Below, one piece after another: positions 25,007 to 33,298 of a stretch of DNA of 64,000 nucleotides. The position numbers and the translations under genes are program-made. The stretch's first letter is position 1; every line of letters starts with the position of its first letter. Source of the stretch: Cellulomonas palmilytica (GTDB lineage: Bacteria; Actinomycetota; Actinomycetes; Actinomycetales; Cellulomonadaceae); the NCBI RefSeq assembly GCF_021590045.1, contig NZ_CP062221.1:2542001-2606000 (forward strand), in the 5' to 3' direction. The notes below the pieces were generated by a model. The model searched no databases. It was not told the origin of the DNA and saw only the letters and a program-made list of their open reading frames with translations.

Positions 25007-27706
25007 TCACAGGTGGGTGCGCACCGGTCCTCCCGCGGCGCGCGCCAGGGCGATGTCCGCCTCGCGCAGCACGGCCGAGACGTCCGCGCAGCCCCGCACG
25101 CTCGGCACGACGCCCACGCGCACGCGTTCGCCCAGCTCGGCCTCGAGGGAGTCGATGACGCGACGCACGCGCATCGGCACGCCCGCACCCGCGGTGTCCT
25201 CGAGGAGCAGCGCGATCTGGTCCTCCGCGATGCGCGCCGCCGTGTCGCCAGCGCGGACCGCGGCCTGCAGCCGCTCCGCGAGCTGCCGGACCGAGAGCGT
25301 CGGCTCGCCGCGCGACACCTGGTCCAGCCCCGGCAGGCGCACCACGACGAGCGCGCAGTCGAACTCGTGCACGCGGTGCGCACGCACGACCGCACCGCCG
25401 AGCCGGTCGAGGAACAGCAGCCGCGTCGCCAGGCCCGTCTCGGACTCGCGCAGCGCGTCCTGCTGCTGCGCGATCTCCGACTGCTTGCGCTCGGTGATGT
25501 CGACGATCGTCCCGACGACCCGCGCCGGGCAGCCCGCGTCGTCGAGCACCGTCATCGCACGGCACATGAGCCAGCGGTACTCGCCCGTCGCGGACCGCAC
25601 GCGGTGCTCGATCTCGAGCGTGGTGTCGACGCCCGCGAGCGTGGCCGCGATCGCGGTGGAGACCTCGTCGCGGTCGGCCGGGTGCACGCGCTCGAGCCAC
25701 TCGGTCGGCGACGAGCCGACGGCCTCGTCGTCGTAGCCGAGCGTCCGCTTCCAGCGCGGCGAGTAGTAGACCGTGCCGGCCGAGACGTCCCAGTCCCACG
25801 TGCCGTCGTCGGCCGCCATCGACGCGAGCGCGTAGTGCTCCTCGCTCGCACGGACGGCGTCGGCGAGCGCCCGCTCGCGCGCGGCGGCCTGCTCGAGCTG
25901 CACCCGCTGCTCGTGCAGGGACTCGAGCATGCTCTGCTGGTCCAGCGCGACGGCGAGCAGCGCCGCCCAGTGGTTGGCCCGGTCGCGTGCCGTGGTGGAG
26001 CGTGCGTCGACGGCGCCCTCGAGGGCGAGCAGCCCCCAGTCGCTGTGCCCGCAGGTCACGGGGACGACGAACGTCGCCTCGGCGGTCATGCCGCCGCGCA
26101 GCATCGCGGCGGGCGGGAACTCCGCGGCCACCGTCCGGCTCCCGACGAGCCGCGCGAGCCCGCCCGAGCCGTCGCGGACCCCCACGATCTCGAGCGGGCG
26201 GTCCGGACCGGTCGTGTCGTCGGCCCAGAGCGCGAGACACGCGCGGCCCCGCAGGGAGCGCGGCAGCCAGTCGAGCGTGCGCGGGTCGGCGCCGTCGCTG
26301 CGCAGCAGGTCGGTCGCCACCTCGTACTGGTGCACCAGCGTCGACTCCAGGCGGCCGGAGCGTTGCAGCAGCGCGGCGGTGCAGCCACGGGTGAGCGCGA
26401 GGATGACCTCGGTGGTCGCGGACTCGACGGCCTCGCGGGCGCGGGCGTCGAGGTCGTCACCGGCGAGCAGCTGGTCGTGCGCGCGGCGCACGACCGCGAC
26501 GAGCAGCTCGAGAGCGTCCGGGTAGGGCTGCAGGCCCGTCGTGAGCTCGGTCAGGCGCGACATCGCGAGGTCCTCGGGCAGCACTCCGCCGCGTGCCGCG
26601 GTGAGCGGCTCGACGACCGCGCGCCACCAGGCCTCCTGGGGCGATCGCCGCTCGTGCCGCTCACCGCCTCGGACGCCGCGGCCGTCGGTGTGGCCGTCGC
26701 GGTGCCCGGCACGCGCCGCGTGCGGCGTCGGCACGGTGACCCGACCGCCCGCGAACGCGGTCCGCACGAGGTCGAGCAGCTCGTCGCGCCAGTCGGTGCC
26801 GGAGTCCTCGATGCGGCGCAGCGGCGTGCACCCGCACGACTCGCGCACCACGAGCGACGTGGGCGTGCGGTGCTCGCCCACGGGCACGGCCTCGCCGCGC
26901 AGACGCGCGAGCAGGAGCCGCACGGCGGCCTCGCCGACGCGGTCGAAGTGCGCGTCGACCGTGGTCAGGCGCGGTGTGAGCCGCGCACCGAAGTCGGCGT
27001 GGTCGAACGCCACGACCGCCTGGTCGCGCGGGACCGACAGCCCGGCCTGACGCAGCCCCGCCACGAAGCCGGACGCGTTGCGGTCGGTCGCGACGACGAC
27101 CGCGGTCGTGCGCATCCCGTCGGCGAGCATGAGCCGGGCGGCGGCCTGGCCACCGGCCTCGTTGTTGTCGCTCGCCGGGTAGACCCAGCCGTCGTCGGGG
27201 GCGATGTCGTTGGCCAGGAGCGTCTCGCGGTAGGCCTCGAATCGTTCCCGCATGTCCCGCTGGTCGAGACAGCCGATGAAGCCGATGGACCGGTGACCGT
27301 GCGCGACGAGGTGCTCGACGGACGCCCGGACGCCGTGCGCGTTGTCCGGCAGGACGACCGGTGCGGTGCCCGCGGACTCGTCCTCGCTGACCAGCACGAC
27401 GGGGATCCCGGAGTGCTCGATGGCGAGCAGCCGGTTCGCCGGGAGGGCCCCCGAGAGGACCACGAGACCGTCCACCGCGTCGATCGCCACGGGGACGTCG
27501 TCCGAGGTCACGACGGGTTCACGCTCGAGTCCGGCGCGGTACGTCTGCACCGCGACCACACGGTGCCCCCCTGCCCGGCACGCGCGTGCCACCCCGGCGA
27601 TGACCGCGCCGAAGTAGAAGCCGCCCACGACGGGGGCGAGCACGCCCACCGTGCGTCGAGCAGGTCCGGGAAGAGGGCCCCGTCGCCCAGGTGTCGCTGC
27701 CGTCAC
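25007..27706 (-). CDS. LacI-type sugar sensor fused to GAF-like, PAS and degenerate GGDEF domains
   Basis: An 899-residue soluble signalling protein. Residues about 17-285 are a LacI/periplasmic-binding-protein sugar domain (RRTVGVLAPVVGGFYFGAVIAGV) without DNA-binding helices or signal peptide, so it senses in the cytoplasm. ESCGC (about 288) is the motif that ends such domains in sensor fusions. A helical and GAF-like part follows, then PAS (about 615-740, WDWDVSAGTVYYSPRWKRTLGY to IVDITERKQ) and a GGDEF fold whose signature is AEDQI, so cyclase activity is not expected. GTG at 27706. It is divergent from a lacI gene and near GH6/GH5 cellulases. Sensing of cellulose breakdown sugar is inferred. 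Confidence 0.88.
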   Translation of the reverse strand: MTAATPGRRGPLPGPARRTVGVLAPVVGGFYFGAVIAGVARACRAGGHRVVAVQTYRAGLEREPVVTSDDVPVAIDAVDGLVVLSGALPANRLLAIEHSGIPVVLVSEDESAGTAPVVLPDNAHGVRASVEHLVAHGHRSIGFIGCLDQRDMRERFEAYRETLLANDIAPDDGWVYPASDNNEAGGQAAARLMLADGMRTTAVVVATDRNASGFVAGLRQAGLSVPRDQAVVAFDHADFGARLTPRLTTVDAHFDRVGEAAVRLLLARLRGEAVPVGEHRTPTSLVVRESCGCTPLRRIEDSGTDWRDELLDLVRTAFAGGRVTVPTPHAARAGHRDGHTDGRGVRGGERHERRSPQEAWWRAVVEPLTAARGGVLPEDLAMSRLTELTTGLQPYPDALELLVAVVRRAHDQLLAGDDLDARAREAVESATTEVILALTRGCTAALLQRSGRLESTLVHQYEVATDLLRSDGADPRTLDWLPRSLRGRACLALWADDTTGPDRPLEIVGVRDGSGGLARLVGSRTVAAEFPPAAMLRGGMTAEATFVVPVTCGHSDWGLLALEGAVDARSTTARDRANHWAALLAVALDQQSMLESLHEQRVQLEQAAARERALADAVRASEEHYALASMAADDGTWDWDVSAGTVYYSPRWKRTLGYDDEAVGSSPTEWLERVHPADRDEVSTAIAATLAGVDTTLEIEHRVRSATGEYRWLMCRAMTVLDDAGCPARVVGTIVDITERKQSEIAQQQDALRESETGLATRLLFLDRLGGAVVRAHRVHEFDCALVVVRLPGLDQVSRGEPTLSVRQLAERLQAAVRAGDTAARIAEDQIALLLEDTAGAGVPMRVRRVIDSLEAELGERVRVGVVPSVRGCADVSAVLREADIALARAAGGPVRTHL

Positions 27707-27772
27707 CGGTCACCCCGTCCACATCGTCGGAGCCGAGATGATGCCATTCGTCCGCATCGGGCGACAGACTAG
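27707..27772. promoter_or_regulatory. Divergent promoter gap, sensor gene and lacI
   Basis: Only 66 bases separate the two divergent starts, so their promoters must overlap. CAGACT at 27765-27770 is a possible -10 box for lacI. No clear LacI-type palindrome like those before the hydrolase genes is seen here. Confidence 0.45.
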
Positions 27773-28819
27773 GTGATCGTGGCAACTCCGGCAGCCCCCA
27801 GATCAGGACGACGACCGACCATCGCCGACGTGGCTCGCGCCGCGGGCGTGTCGACGGCGGTCGTGTCGTACGCCCTCAACGACCGACGCGGTGTCTCCGT
27901 GGCGACTCGGGAACGCGTCCTGCGCGTGGCCGACGAGCTCGGCTGGCGCCCCAACCCCGCCGCACGCTCGATGCGCGCCGGCGCGCAGGCCGTGGGACTC
28001 GCGGTCGTCGCGGGTGAGACGCTGCACGGCGCGCCCGTGCTCGACGTCGTCGCGGTCCTGCAGAGCGCACTGCACGAGCGCGGGCTCGGCGTGGACCTGC
28101 GTGTCGTGCCCGACGTGGCAGCCGCGGCGGAGCTCTACCGCCGCTGGGGCGCGGAACGGCGCTGCGAGGTCGTCGTCGTGCCCGAGGTGCGGGCCGACGA
28201 CGTGCGGCTGCGCGCCGCCGCGGACGCCGGGCTGCGGCCCGTGGCGATCGGCCCCGTCGGCGTCGCACCGGGCCTCGCGGCCGTCGAGGTGGACGACGAG
28301 GAGGCGTACGCGCGCGTCGCGCGGTACCTGCTGGGCCTGGGGCACACGCGGGTCGCGCTCGTGGCCGACCCGGCGGACCGGCTGCGCACCGCGGCGTGCG
28401 AGCGCGGGATGCGCGAGGGGCTGGGCGACGGCGAGGGCTCGGTGGACGTCGTCGTGACGGACGGCAGCGTCGAGGGCGCCGCGGGCGCGACCCGCCGGCT
28501 GCTGACGCAGACCGTGCGTCCGACGGCGGTGGTGCTGGCGAGCGACGTCATGGCGCTCGCCGGTCTGGACGTGGCGCGCCGGACGGGGCTCGTCGTCCCG
28601 TGGGACGTGTCGGTGGTGGCGGGCGCGGACAGCGTGCTGTGCCGGCTCGCGACGCCCGCGCTCACGAGCCTGCCCTCGCTCGCGCACGACCTGGGCGACG
28701 CGCTCGCGGCGGCCGTGACGGGGACGCTCGACGCGGGCGAGGACCCCGAGCCGACGCGCGTCCCGCTGTCGGTGGGTGCGCTCGCGGTGCGCGGGAGCAC
28801 GGCGCCGCACGCGCACTGA
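27773..28819 (+). CDS. LacI-family transcriptional regulator
   Basis: DNA-binding sugar-responsive repressor of 348 residues. The helix-turn-helix and hinge are at the N-terminus (TIADVARAAGVSTAVVSYALNDRRGVSVATRERVLRVADELGWRPNPAARSMRAG), followed by the two-lobed sugar-binding domain. GTG at 27773 is used. A second in-frame GTG two codons later at 27779 is equally possible. It stands between the fused sugar sensor and the GH6 cellulase gene, and the palindrome CGGAACCGCTTCCG precedes the latter. It is therefore the leading candidate to regulate cellulases here. The ligand is unknown, with cello-oligosaccharide likely. Confidence 0.92.
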   Translation: MIVATPAAPRSGRRPTIADVARAAGVSTAVVSYALNDRRGVSVATRERVLRVADELGWRPNPAARSMRAGAQAVGLAVVAGETLHGAPVLDVVAVLQSALHERGLGVDLRVVPDVAAAAELYRRWGAERRCEVVVVPEVRADDVRLRAAADAGLRPVAIGPVGVAPGLAAVEVDDEEAYARVARYLLGLGHTRVALVADPADRLRTAACERGMREGLGDGEGSVDVVVTDGSVEGAAGATRRLLTQTVRPTAVVLASDVMALAGLDVARRTGLVVPWDVSVVAGADSVLCRLATPALTSLPSLAHDLGDALAAAVTGTLDAGEDPEPTRVPLSVGALAVRGSTAPHAH

Positions 28820-28826
28820 CGGTCGC

Positions 28827-28862
28827 GCGTCCGCGTCCGGCGGCTTCCGCAGGCGCGGACGC
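28827..28862 (+). terminator. Terminator after lacI
   Basis: Arms GCGTCCGCG and CGCGGACGC around an 18-base loop, eight bases after the lacI stop. Confidence 0.55.
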
Positions 28863-28891
28863 ACCGTGACGGACCGAGGTGAACCGTGTCA

Positions 28892-28905
28892 CGGAACCGC
28901 TTCCG
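28892..28905. promoter_or_regulatory. LacI-type operator before the GH6 cellulase gene
   Basis: CGGAACCGCTTCCG with arms CGGAA/TTCCG and a central CG, the usual LacI-family layout. It lies about 150 bases upstream of the GH6 start and about 50 bases before the possible -10 box near 28956. Confidence 0.65.
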
Positions 28906-29051
28906 CGACTGTCCCGTATCCGCGAATCGATTAGGTCGCTCCCGCCGGGATCGCGTAGATGGTGGGTTGAGTCCTGGTCACCGACGACCCCGGCGACCCT
29001 CGCCCGCGCACTGTCGCGCGGGCGTGCCGTTCGACCCACACGGAGGACCAC

Positions 29052-31199
29052 GTGTCCCGACACGGACCCAGCGTCGCCAGGCGACGCCGTCGTACCGTCG
29101 GCGCAGCCACGACGGCCGCACTCGTCGCACTTCCCCTCTCCCTGGCGTTCCTGTCGCCGGCCACGGCCGCCGAGGCGCGCGTCGACAACCCGTACGCCGG
29201 TGCCGTCCAGTACGTGAACCCCACGTGGGCGAACTCGGTGCGCAGCTCGGCCGCCAAGCAGAGCGACGCGTCGCTCGCGGCGAAGATGCAGACCGTCGCC
29301 AAGCAGCCGACCGCCGTCTGGATGGACCGCATCAGCGCCATCACGGGCAACGCGGACGGCAAGGGCCTGAAGTTCCACCTCGACAACGCGGTGCAGCAGC
29401 AGAAGGCCGCGGGCAAGCCGCTGGTCTTCAACCTGGTCATCTACAACCTGCCGGGTCGTGACTGCTACGCGCTCGCCTCGAACGGCGAGCTCCCCGCGAC
29501 GGATGCGGGCTTCGCGCGGTACAAGAGCGAGTACATCGACCCGATCGTCGACCTCCTCGGCCAGCCCGAGTACTCGAACCTGCGGATCTCCGCGACGATC
29601 GAGCCCGACTCGCTGCCGAACCTCATCACCAACATCAGCGAGTCGGCGTGCCAGCAGGCCGCGCCGTACTACCGCCAGGGCGTGAAGTACGCGCTCGACG
29701 AGCTGTACTCGCTGGGCAACGTCTACAGCTACATCGACATCGGCCACTCCGGCTGGCTCGGCTGGGACTCGAACGCGGGCCCGTCGGCGAAGATCTTCGC
29801 CGAGGTCGCCAAGTCGACCAAGGCCGGCTTCGCGTCGATCACGGGCTTCGTGTCCGACGTCGCGAACACCACGCCGCTCGTCGAGCCGTTCCTCACGGAC
29901 CCGACGCTCAACATCGGTGGCAACCCGATCCGCTCGAGCAAGTTCTACGAGTGGAACACGGACTTCGACGAGGCCGACTTCACGGCGCACATGCACCGTC
30001 TGCTGGTCGCCGAGGGCTTCCCGTCGAGCCTCGGCATGCTCGTCGACACCTCGCGCAACGGCTGGGGCGGCCCGAACCGTCCGACGAAGGTCTCGTCGAG
30101 CACGAGCCTCGAGACGTACGTGAACGAGTCGCGCGTCGACCGTCGCGTGCACCGCGGTGCCTGGTGCAACCCGCTCGGCGCGGGCATCGGTGAGCTCCCG
30201 CAGGCGTCGCCGTCCGGCTACAGCGAGTCGCACCTCGACGCGTTCGTCTGGATCAAGCCCCCGGGCGAGTCCGACGGTGCCTCGACGGAGATCGACAACG
30301 ACCAGGGCAAGCGGTTCGACCGCATGTGCGACCCGACGTTCGTCTCGCCGAAGCTGAGCAACAACCTCACGGGCGCCACGCCCAACGCGCCGCTCGCCGG
30401 CCAGTGGTTCGAGGACCAGTTCGTCACGCTCGTGAAGAACGCGTACCCGGCCATCTCCGGCTCGGACGGCCCTGGCCCGGACCCGACGGACGAGCCGACC
30501 GAGGACCCGACGGACGACCCCACGGACGACCCCACGGACGACCCGACGGACGACCCGACCGACGACCCGACGGACGACCCCACTGAGGACCCGACCGACA
30601 CGCAGGCGCCGTCGGTGCCCAGCGGCCTGACGGCCGGCACGGTCACCGAGACCTCCGTGGCGCTGTCCTGGACCGCCTCGACCGACAACGTCGGCGTGAC
30701 GGGCTACGACGTCTACCGCAACGGGTCGAAGGTCGGCTCGTCGTCCGGCACGACGTACTCGGACACCGGCCTGACCGCTGCCACCGCGTACCAGTACTCG
30801 GTCGCCGCGAAGGACGCCGCGGGCAACGTCTCGCAGCGCTCGTCCGCGCTGTCGGTCACGACGAAGTCCCCGGTCACGACCGGCTCGTGCAAGGTCGAGT
30901 ACAACGCGTCGAGCTGGAACACGGGCTTCACCGCCTCGGTCCGGGTGACCAACACCGGCACGACCGCGCTCAACGGCTGGACCCTGACGTTCCCGTTCGC
31001 CAACGGCCAGACGGTCCAGCAGGGCTGGTCGGCTGACTGGAGCCAGTCCGGGACGACCGTGACCGCCAAGAACGCCGCGTGGAACGGGTCGCTGGCCGCC
31101 GGCCAGACCGTCGACATCGGCTTCAACGGTGCGCACAACGGCACGAACAACAAGCCGGCGAGCTTCACGCTCAACGGCGCCACCTGCACCGTCGGGTGA
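29052..31199 (+). CDS. Secreted GH6 cellobiohydrolase with FN3 and CBM2
   Basis: Extracellular 715-residue cellulase that releases cellobiose from chain ends. Signal peptide about 1-40 (ends ATAA). GH6 catalytic domain about 44-475 with both family signatures (VIYNLPGRDCYALASNGE and SATIEPDSLP), plus DIGHSGWLGW and FVWIKPPGESDG. Asp-Pro-Thr linker 476-517, one fibronectin III domain 518-608 and a C-terminal CBM2 about 611-715. The C. fimi CbhA enzyme has three FN3 domains, so this is a shorter relative. GTG at 29052 has GGAGG six bases upstream. A LacI-type site lies in the promoter. Confidence 0.95.
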   Translation: MSRHGPSVARRRRRTVGAATTAALVALPLSLAFLSPATAAEARVDNPYAGAVQYVNPTWANSVRSSAAKQSDASLAAKMQTVAKQPTAVWMDRISAITGNADGKGLKFHLDNAVQQQKAAGKPLVFNLVIYNLPGRDCYALASNGELPATDAGFARYKSEYIDPIVDLLGQPEYSNLRISATIEPDSLPNLITNISESACQQAAPYYRQGVKYALDELYSLGNVYSYIDIGHSGWLGWDSNAGPSAKIFAEVAKSTKAGFASITGFVSDVANTTPLVEPFLTDPTLNIGGNPIRSSKFYEWNTDFDEADFTAHMHRLLVAEGFPSSLGMLVDTSRNGWGGPNRPTKVSSSTSLETYVNESRVDRRVHRGAWCNPLGAGIGELPQASPSGYSESHLDAFVWIKPPGESDGASTEIDNDQGKRFDRMCDPTFVSPKLSNNLTGATPNAPLAGQWFEDQFVTLVKNAYPAISGSDGPGPDPTDEPTEDPTDDPTDDPTDDPTDDPTDDPTDDPTEDPTDTQAPSVPSGLTAGTVTETSVALSWTASTDNVGVTGYDVYRNGSKVGSSSGTTYSDTGLTAATAYQYSVAAKDAAGNVSQRSSALSVTTKSPVTTGSCKVEYNASSWNTGFTASVRVTNTGTTALNGWTLTFPFANGQTVQQGWSADWSQSGTTVTAKNAAWNGSLAAGQTVDIGFNGAHNGTNNKPASFTLNGATCTVG
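30478..30602 (+). repeat. Asp-Pro-Thr linker repeats in the GH6 gene
   Basis: Twelve-base units of the type GACCCGACGGAC encode repeated DPTD/DPTE. Near-identical units occur in the GH5 gene 2.2 kb away, so recombination between the two linkers is possible. Confidence 0.85.
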
Positions 31200-31205
31200 C
31201 CTCGA

Positions 31206-31241
31206 CCGCGGGCGGTCGTGCTCCGGCACGGCCGCCCGCGG
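31206..31241 (+). terminator. Terminator hairpin after GH6
   Basis: Sixteen-base stem (31206-31221 with 31226-31241, one G-U pair) and a four-base loop, six bases after the stop. A second perfect ten-base stem follows at 31250-31273. Confidence 0.7.
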
Positions 31242-31249
31242 CTCGTCCC

Positions 31250-31273
31250 GCCCGCCGCTCACGAGCGGCGGGC
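31250..31273 (+). other. Second hairpin between GH6 and GH5 genes
   Basis: GCCCGCCGCT-CACG-AGCGGCGGGC. Together with the preceding hairpin it may cause partial termination, so that GH5 is transcribed less than GH6 from the shared promoter. It could also be an RNA stability element. Confidence 0.55.
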
Positions 31274-31319
31274 ACCACCACCGAACGCCCCCGCACCTCA
31301 TGTCCCGACGAGGAGAACC

Positions 31320-33098
31320 GTGTCCGTTCCCGCTTCCGTGACCCGACGACGCTCGCTGCGTGCGCGCGTCGTCGCCGGCATCGCCGCCGTCGCGGCGATC
31401 GCCGCTCCCCTGGCCGTCGCCGCCGCGAGCCCGGTGGCGGCCGCCTCCACCAGCGACTGGCTGCACGTGCAGGGCAACAAGATCGTCGACGAGTCAGGCA
31501 AGGAGGTCTGGCTCACCGGCGCGAACTGGTTCGGCTTCAACGCGACCGAGCGCGTCTTCCACGGCCTGTGGGCGGTGAACCTCGAGGACGTCACCCGCTC
31601 GATGGCGGAGCACGGCATCAACATCGTGCGCGTGCCGATCTCGACCCAGCTGCTGCTCGAGTGGAAGGCCGGCAAGGCGGCGGTCTCCTCGGGCGTCAAC
31701 ACGTACGTGAACCCCGAGCTCGAGGGCAAGACCTCGCTCGAGGTGTTCGACCGCTTCCTCGCGCTGTCGGAGAAGTACGGCCTGAAGGTCATGCTCGACC
31801 TGCACAGCGCGGAGGCCGACAACGCCGGCCACTTCCACCCCGTGTGGTGGAAGGGCACGATCACGGTCGACGACTTCTACGCCGGCTGGGAGTGGGTCAC
31901 GGCCCGCTACAAGAACAACGACACGCTCGTCGCGATGGACATCAAGAACGAGCCGCACGGCACGGCGAGCTCCTCGCCGCGCGCGAAGTGGGACTCGTCG
32001 ACGGACCAGGACAACTTCAAGTACCTCTGCGAGACCACGGGCAAGAAGATCCTCGCGATCAACCCCAAGGTCCTCATCCTGTGCGAGGGCATCGAGGTCT
32101 ATCCCAAGCCGGGCGTCTCGTGGTCGTCGACCAACAACAAGGAGTTCTACGGCACCTGGTGGGGCGGCAACCTGCGCGGCGTCACCGACCACCCGATCAA
32201 GCTCGGTGCGAACCAGCTCGTGTACTCCCCGCACGACTACGGGCCGCTCGTGTTCGAGCAGGACTGGTTCCAGAAGCCGTTCACGAAGGCGACGCTCGAG
32301 TCGGACGTCTGGGACCCGAACTGGCTGTTCATCCACAAGCAGGGCATCGCGCCGCTGCTCATCGGCGAGTGGGGCGGCCGTGTCGGCCAGGACGAGCGTC
32401 AGGACCGCTGGCTGACCGCGCTGCGCGACCTCATGATCGAGCGCCGCATCTCGCACACGTTCTGGTCGCTCAACCCGAACTCGGGTGACACGGGCGGCCT
32501 GCTGCTCGACGACTGGAAGACGTGGGACTCCGCCAAGTACGAGCTGCTCAAGCCCGGCCTGTGGCAGGACGGCGGCAAGTTCGTGAGCCTCGACCACCAG
32601 GTGAAGCTCGGTGGCCCGAACAGCACGACCGGCAAGTCCCTCAGCGAGGTCGGCGACCGGCCGGACCCGACGGACGACCCGACGCAGGACCCGACGGACG
32701 ACCCGACCGAGGATCCCACCGAGGACCCCACGGACGACCCCACCGAGGACCCGACGGACGACCCGACGCAGGACCCGACCGGGTCGTGCACGGTCACCTA
32801 CCAGGCGAACGCGTGGAGCACCGGCATGTCGGTGGGCGTGAAGGTGAAGAACACCGGGACCAGCTCCCTGAACGGCTGGACGCTGCAGTTCACGCTGCCG
32901 TCGGGCCAGAAGCTCGAGCAGGGCTGGAGCGGCACCTGGTCGCAGTCGGGCCAGACGGTGTCCGTGACGAACGCCCCGTGGAACGGCACGCTCGCCGCGG
33001 GCGGGACCGTCGAGGTCGGGTTCAACGGCTCGCACACCGGCTCGTCCACCGCACCGACCGCGTTCACGCTCAACGGCGCGGCCTGCACGACCGCCTGA
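31320..33098 (+). CDS. Secreted GH5 endoglucanase with CBM2
   Basis: Extracellular 592-residue endo-beta-1,4-glucanase. Signal peptide about 1-41. GH5 barrel about 42-440 with acid/base E211 in MDIKNEPHG and nucleophile E350 in LIGEWGG. Asp-Pro-Thr linker about 448-488 and CBM2 about 489-592. GTG at 31320 is supported by AGGAG five bases upstream. The gene follows GH6 with two hairpins in the 120-base gap and has no clear LacI-type site of its own. Read-through from the GH6 promoter or an internal promoter is inferred. It would supply free ends for the GH6 cellobiohydrolase. Confidence 0.95.
   Translation: MSVPASVTRRRSLRARVVAGIAAVAAIAAPLAVAAASPVAAASTSDWLHVQGNKIVDESGKEVWLTGANWFGFNATERVFHGLWAVNLEDVTRSMAEHGINIVRVPISTQLLLEWKAGKAAVSSGVNTYVNPELEGKTSLEVFDRFLALSEKYGLKVMLDLHSAEADNAGHFHPVWWKGTITVDDFYAGWEWVTARYKNNDTLVAMDIKNEPHGTASSSPRAKWDSSTDQDNFKYLCETTGKKILAINPKVLILCEGIEVYPKPGVSWSSTNNKEFYGTWWGGNLRGVTDHPIKLGANQLVYSPHDYGPLVFEQDWFQKPFTKATLESDVWDPNWLFIHKQGIAPLLIGEWGGRVGQDERQDRWLTALRDLMIERRISHTFWSLNPNSGDTGGLLLDDWKTWDSAKYELLKPGLWQDGGKFVSLDHQVKLGGPNSTTGKSLSEVGDRPDPTDDPTQDPTDDPTEDPTEDPTDDPTEDPTDDPTQDPTGSCTVTYQANAWSTGMSVGVKVKNTGTSSLNGWTLQFTLPSGQKLEQGWSGTWSQSGQTVSVTNAPWNGTLAAGGTVEVGFNGSHTGSSTAPTAFTLNGAACTTA
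32664..32782 (+). repeat. Asp-Pro-Thr linker repeats in the GH5 gene
   Basis: About nine DPTD, DPTE and DPTQ units with the same 12-base pattern as the GH6 linker. Confidence 0.85.
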
Positions 33099-33114
33099 CC
33101 GGCGGCCACGATCG

Positions 33115-33247
33115 GGCGCCGGTGGTGGGAGGAGACGGCTCCCCCACCACCGGCGCCGTCCAACGTCCCGCCCCGCGGAGCCGACGACCGCGGGGCGGGA
33201 CCGACGTCCGCGGTCCGACGAGCATGCGCACGTTCGTCGGACCGCGG
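33115..33247. terminator. Three perfect hairpins in tandem after GH5
   Basis: Stems of 15 (33115-33129/33143-33157), 14 (33165-33178/33188-33201) and 14 base pairs (33208-33221/33234-33247). They fill the gap to the convergent threonine aldolase gene. At least one should act as a bidirectional terminator. Three perfect stems in a row are unusual. Confidence 0.75.
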
Positions 33248-33298
33248 TCGCACACGTGCGCCGGGCTGCTCGGCGGCGACTGAGCGGCGACGGAGCGC

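Noticed and set aside
25007-27706. Active diguanylate cyclase
   Set aside because: The place of GGDEF is taken by AEDQI, so the metal-binding and catalytic residues are missing.
30478-30602. CRISPR-like direct repeats
   Set aside because: The periodic sequence is in frame and encodes the Asp-Pro-Thr linker of a cellulase. There are no unique spacers.
28662-31466. A 934-codon minus-strand open frame opposite lacI and GH6
   Set aside because: It is Arg/Val/Gly-rich low-complexity sequence without domains, and mirrors the codon pattern of the GH6 gene. It is an antisense by-product of high GC.
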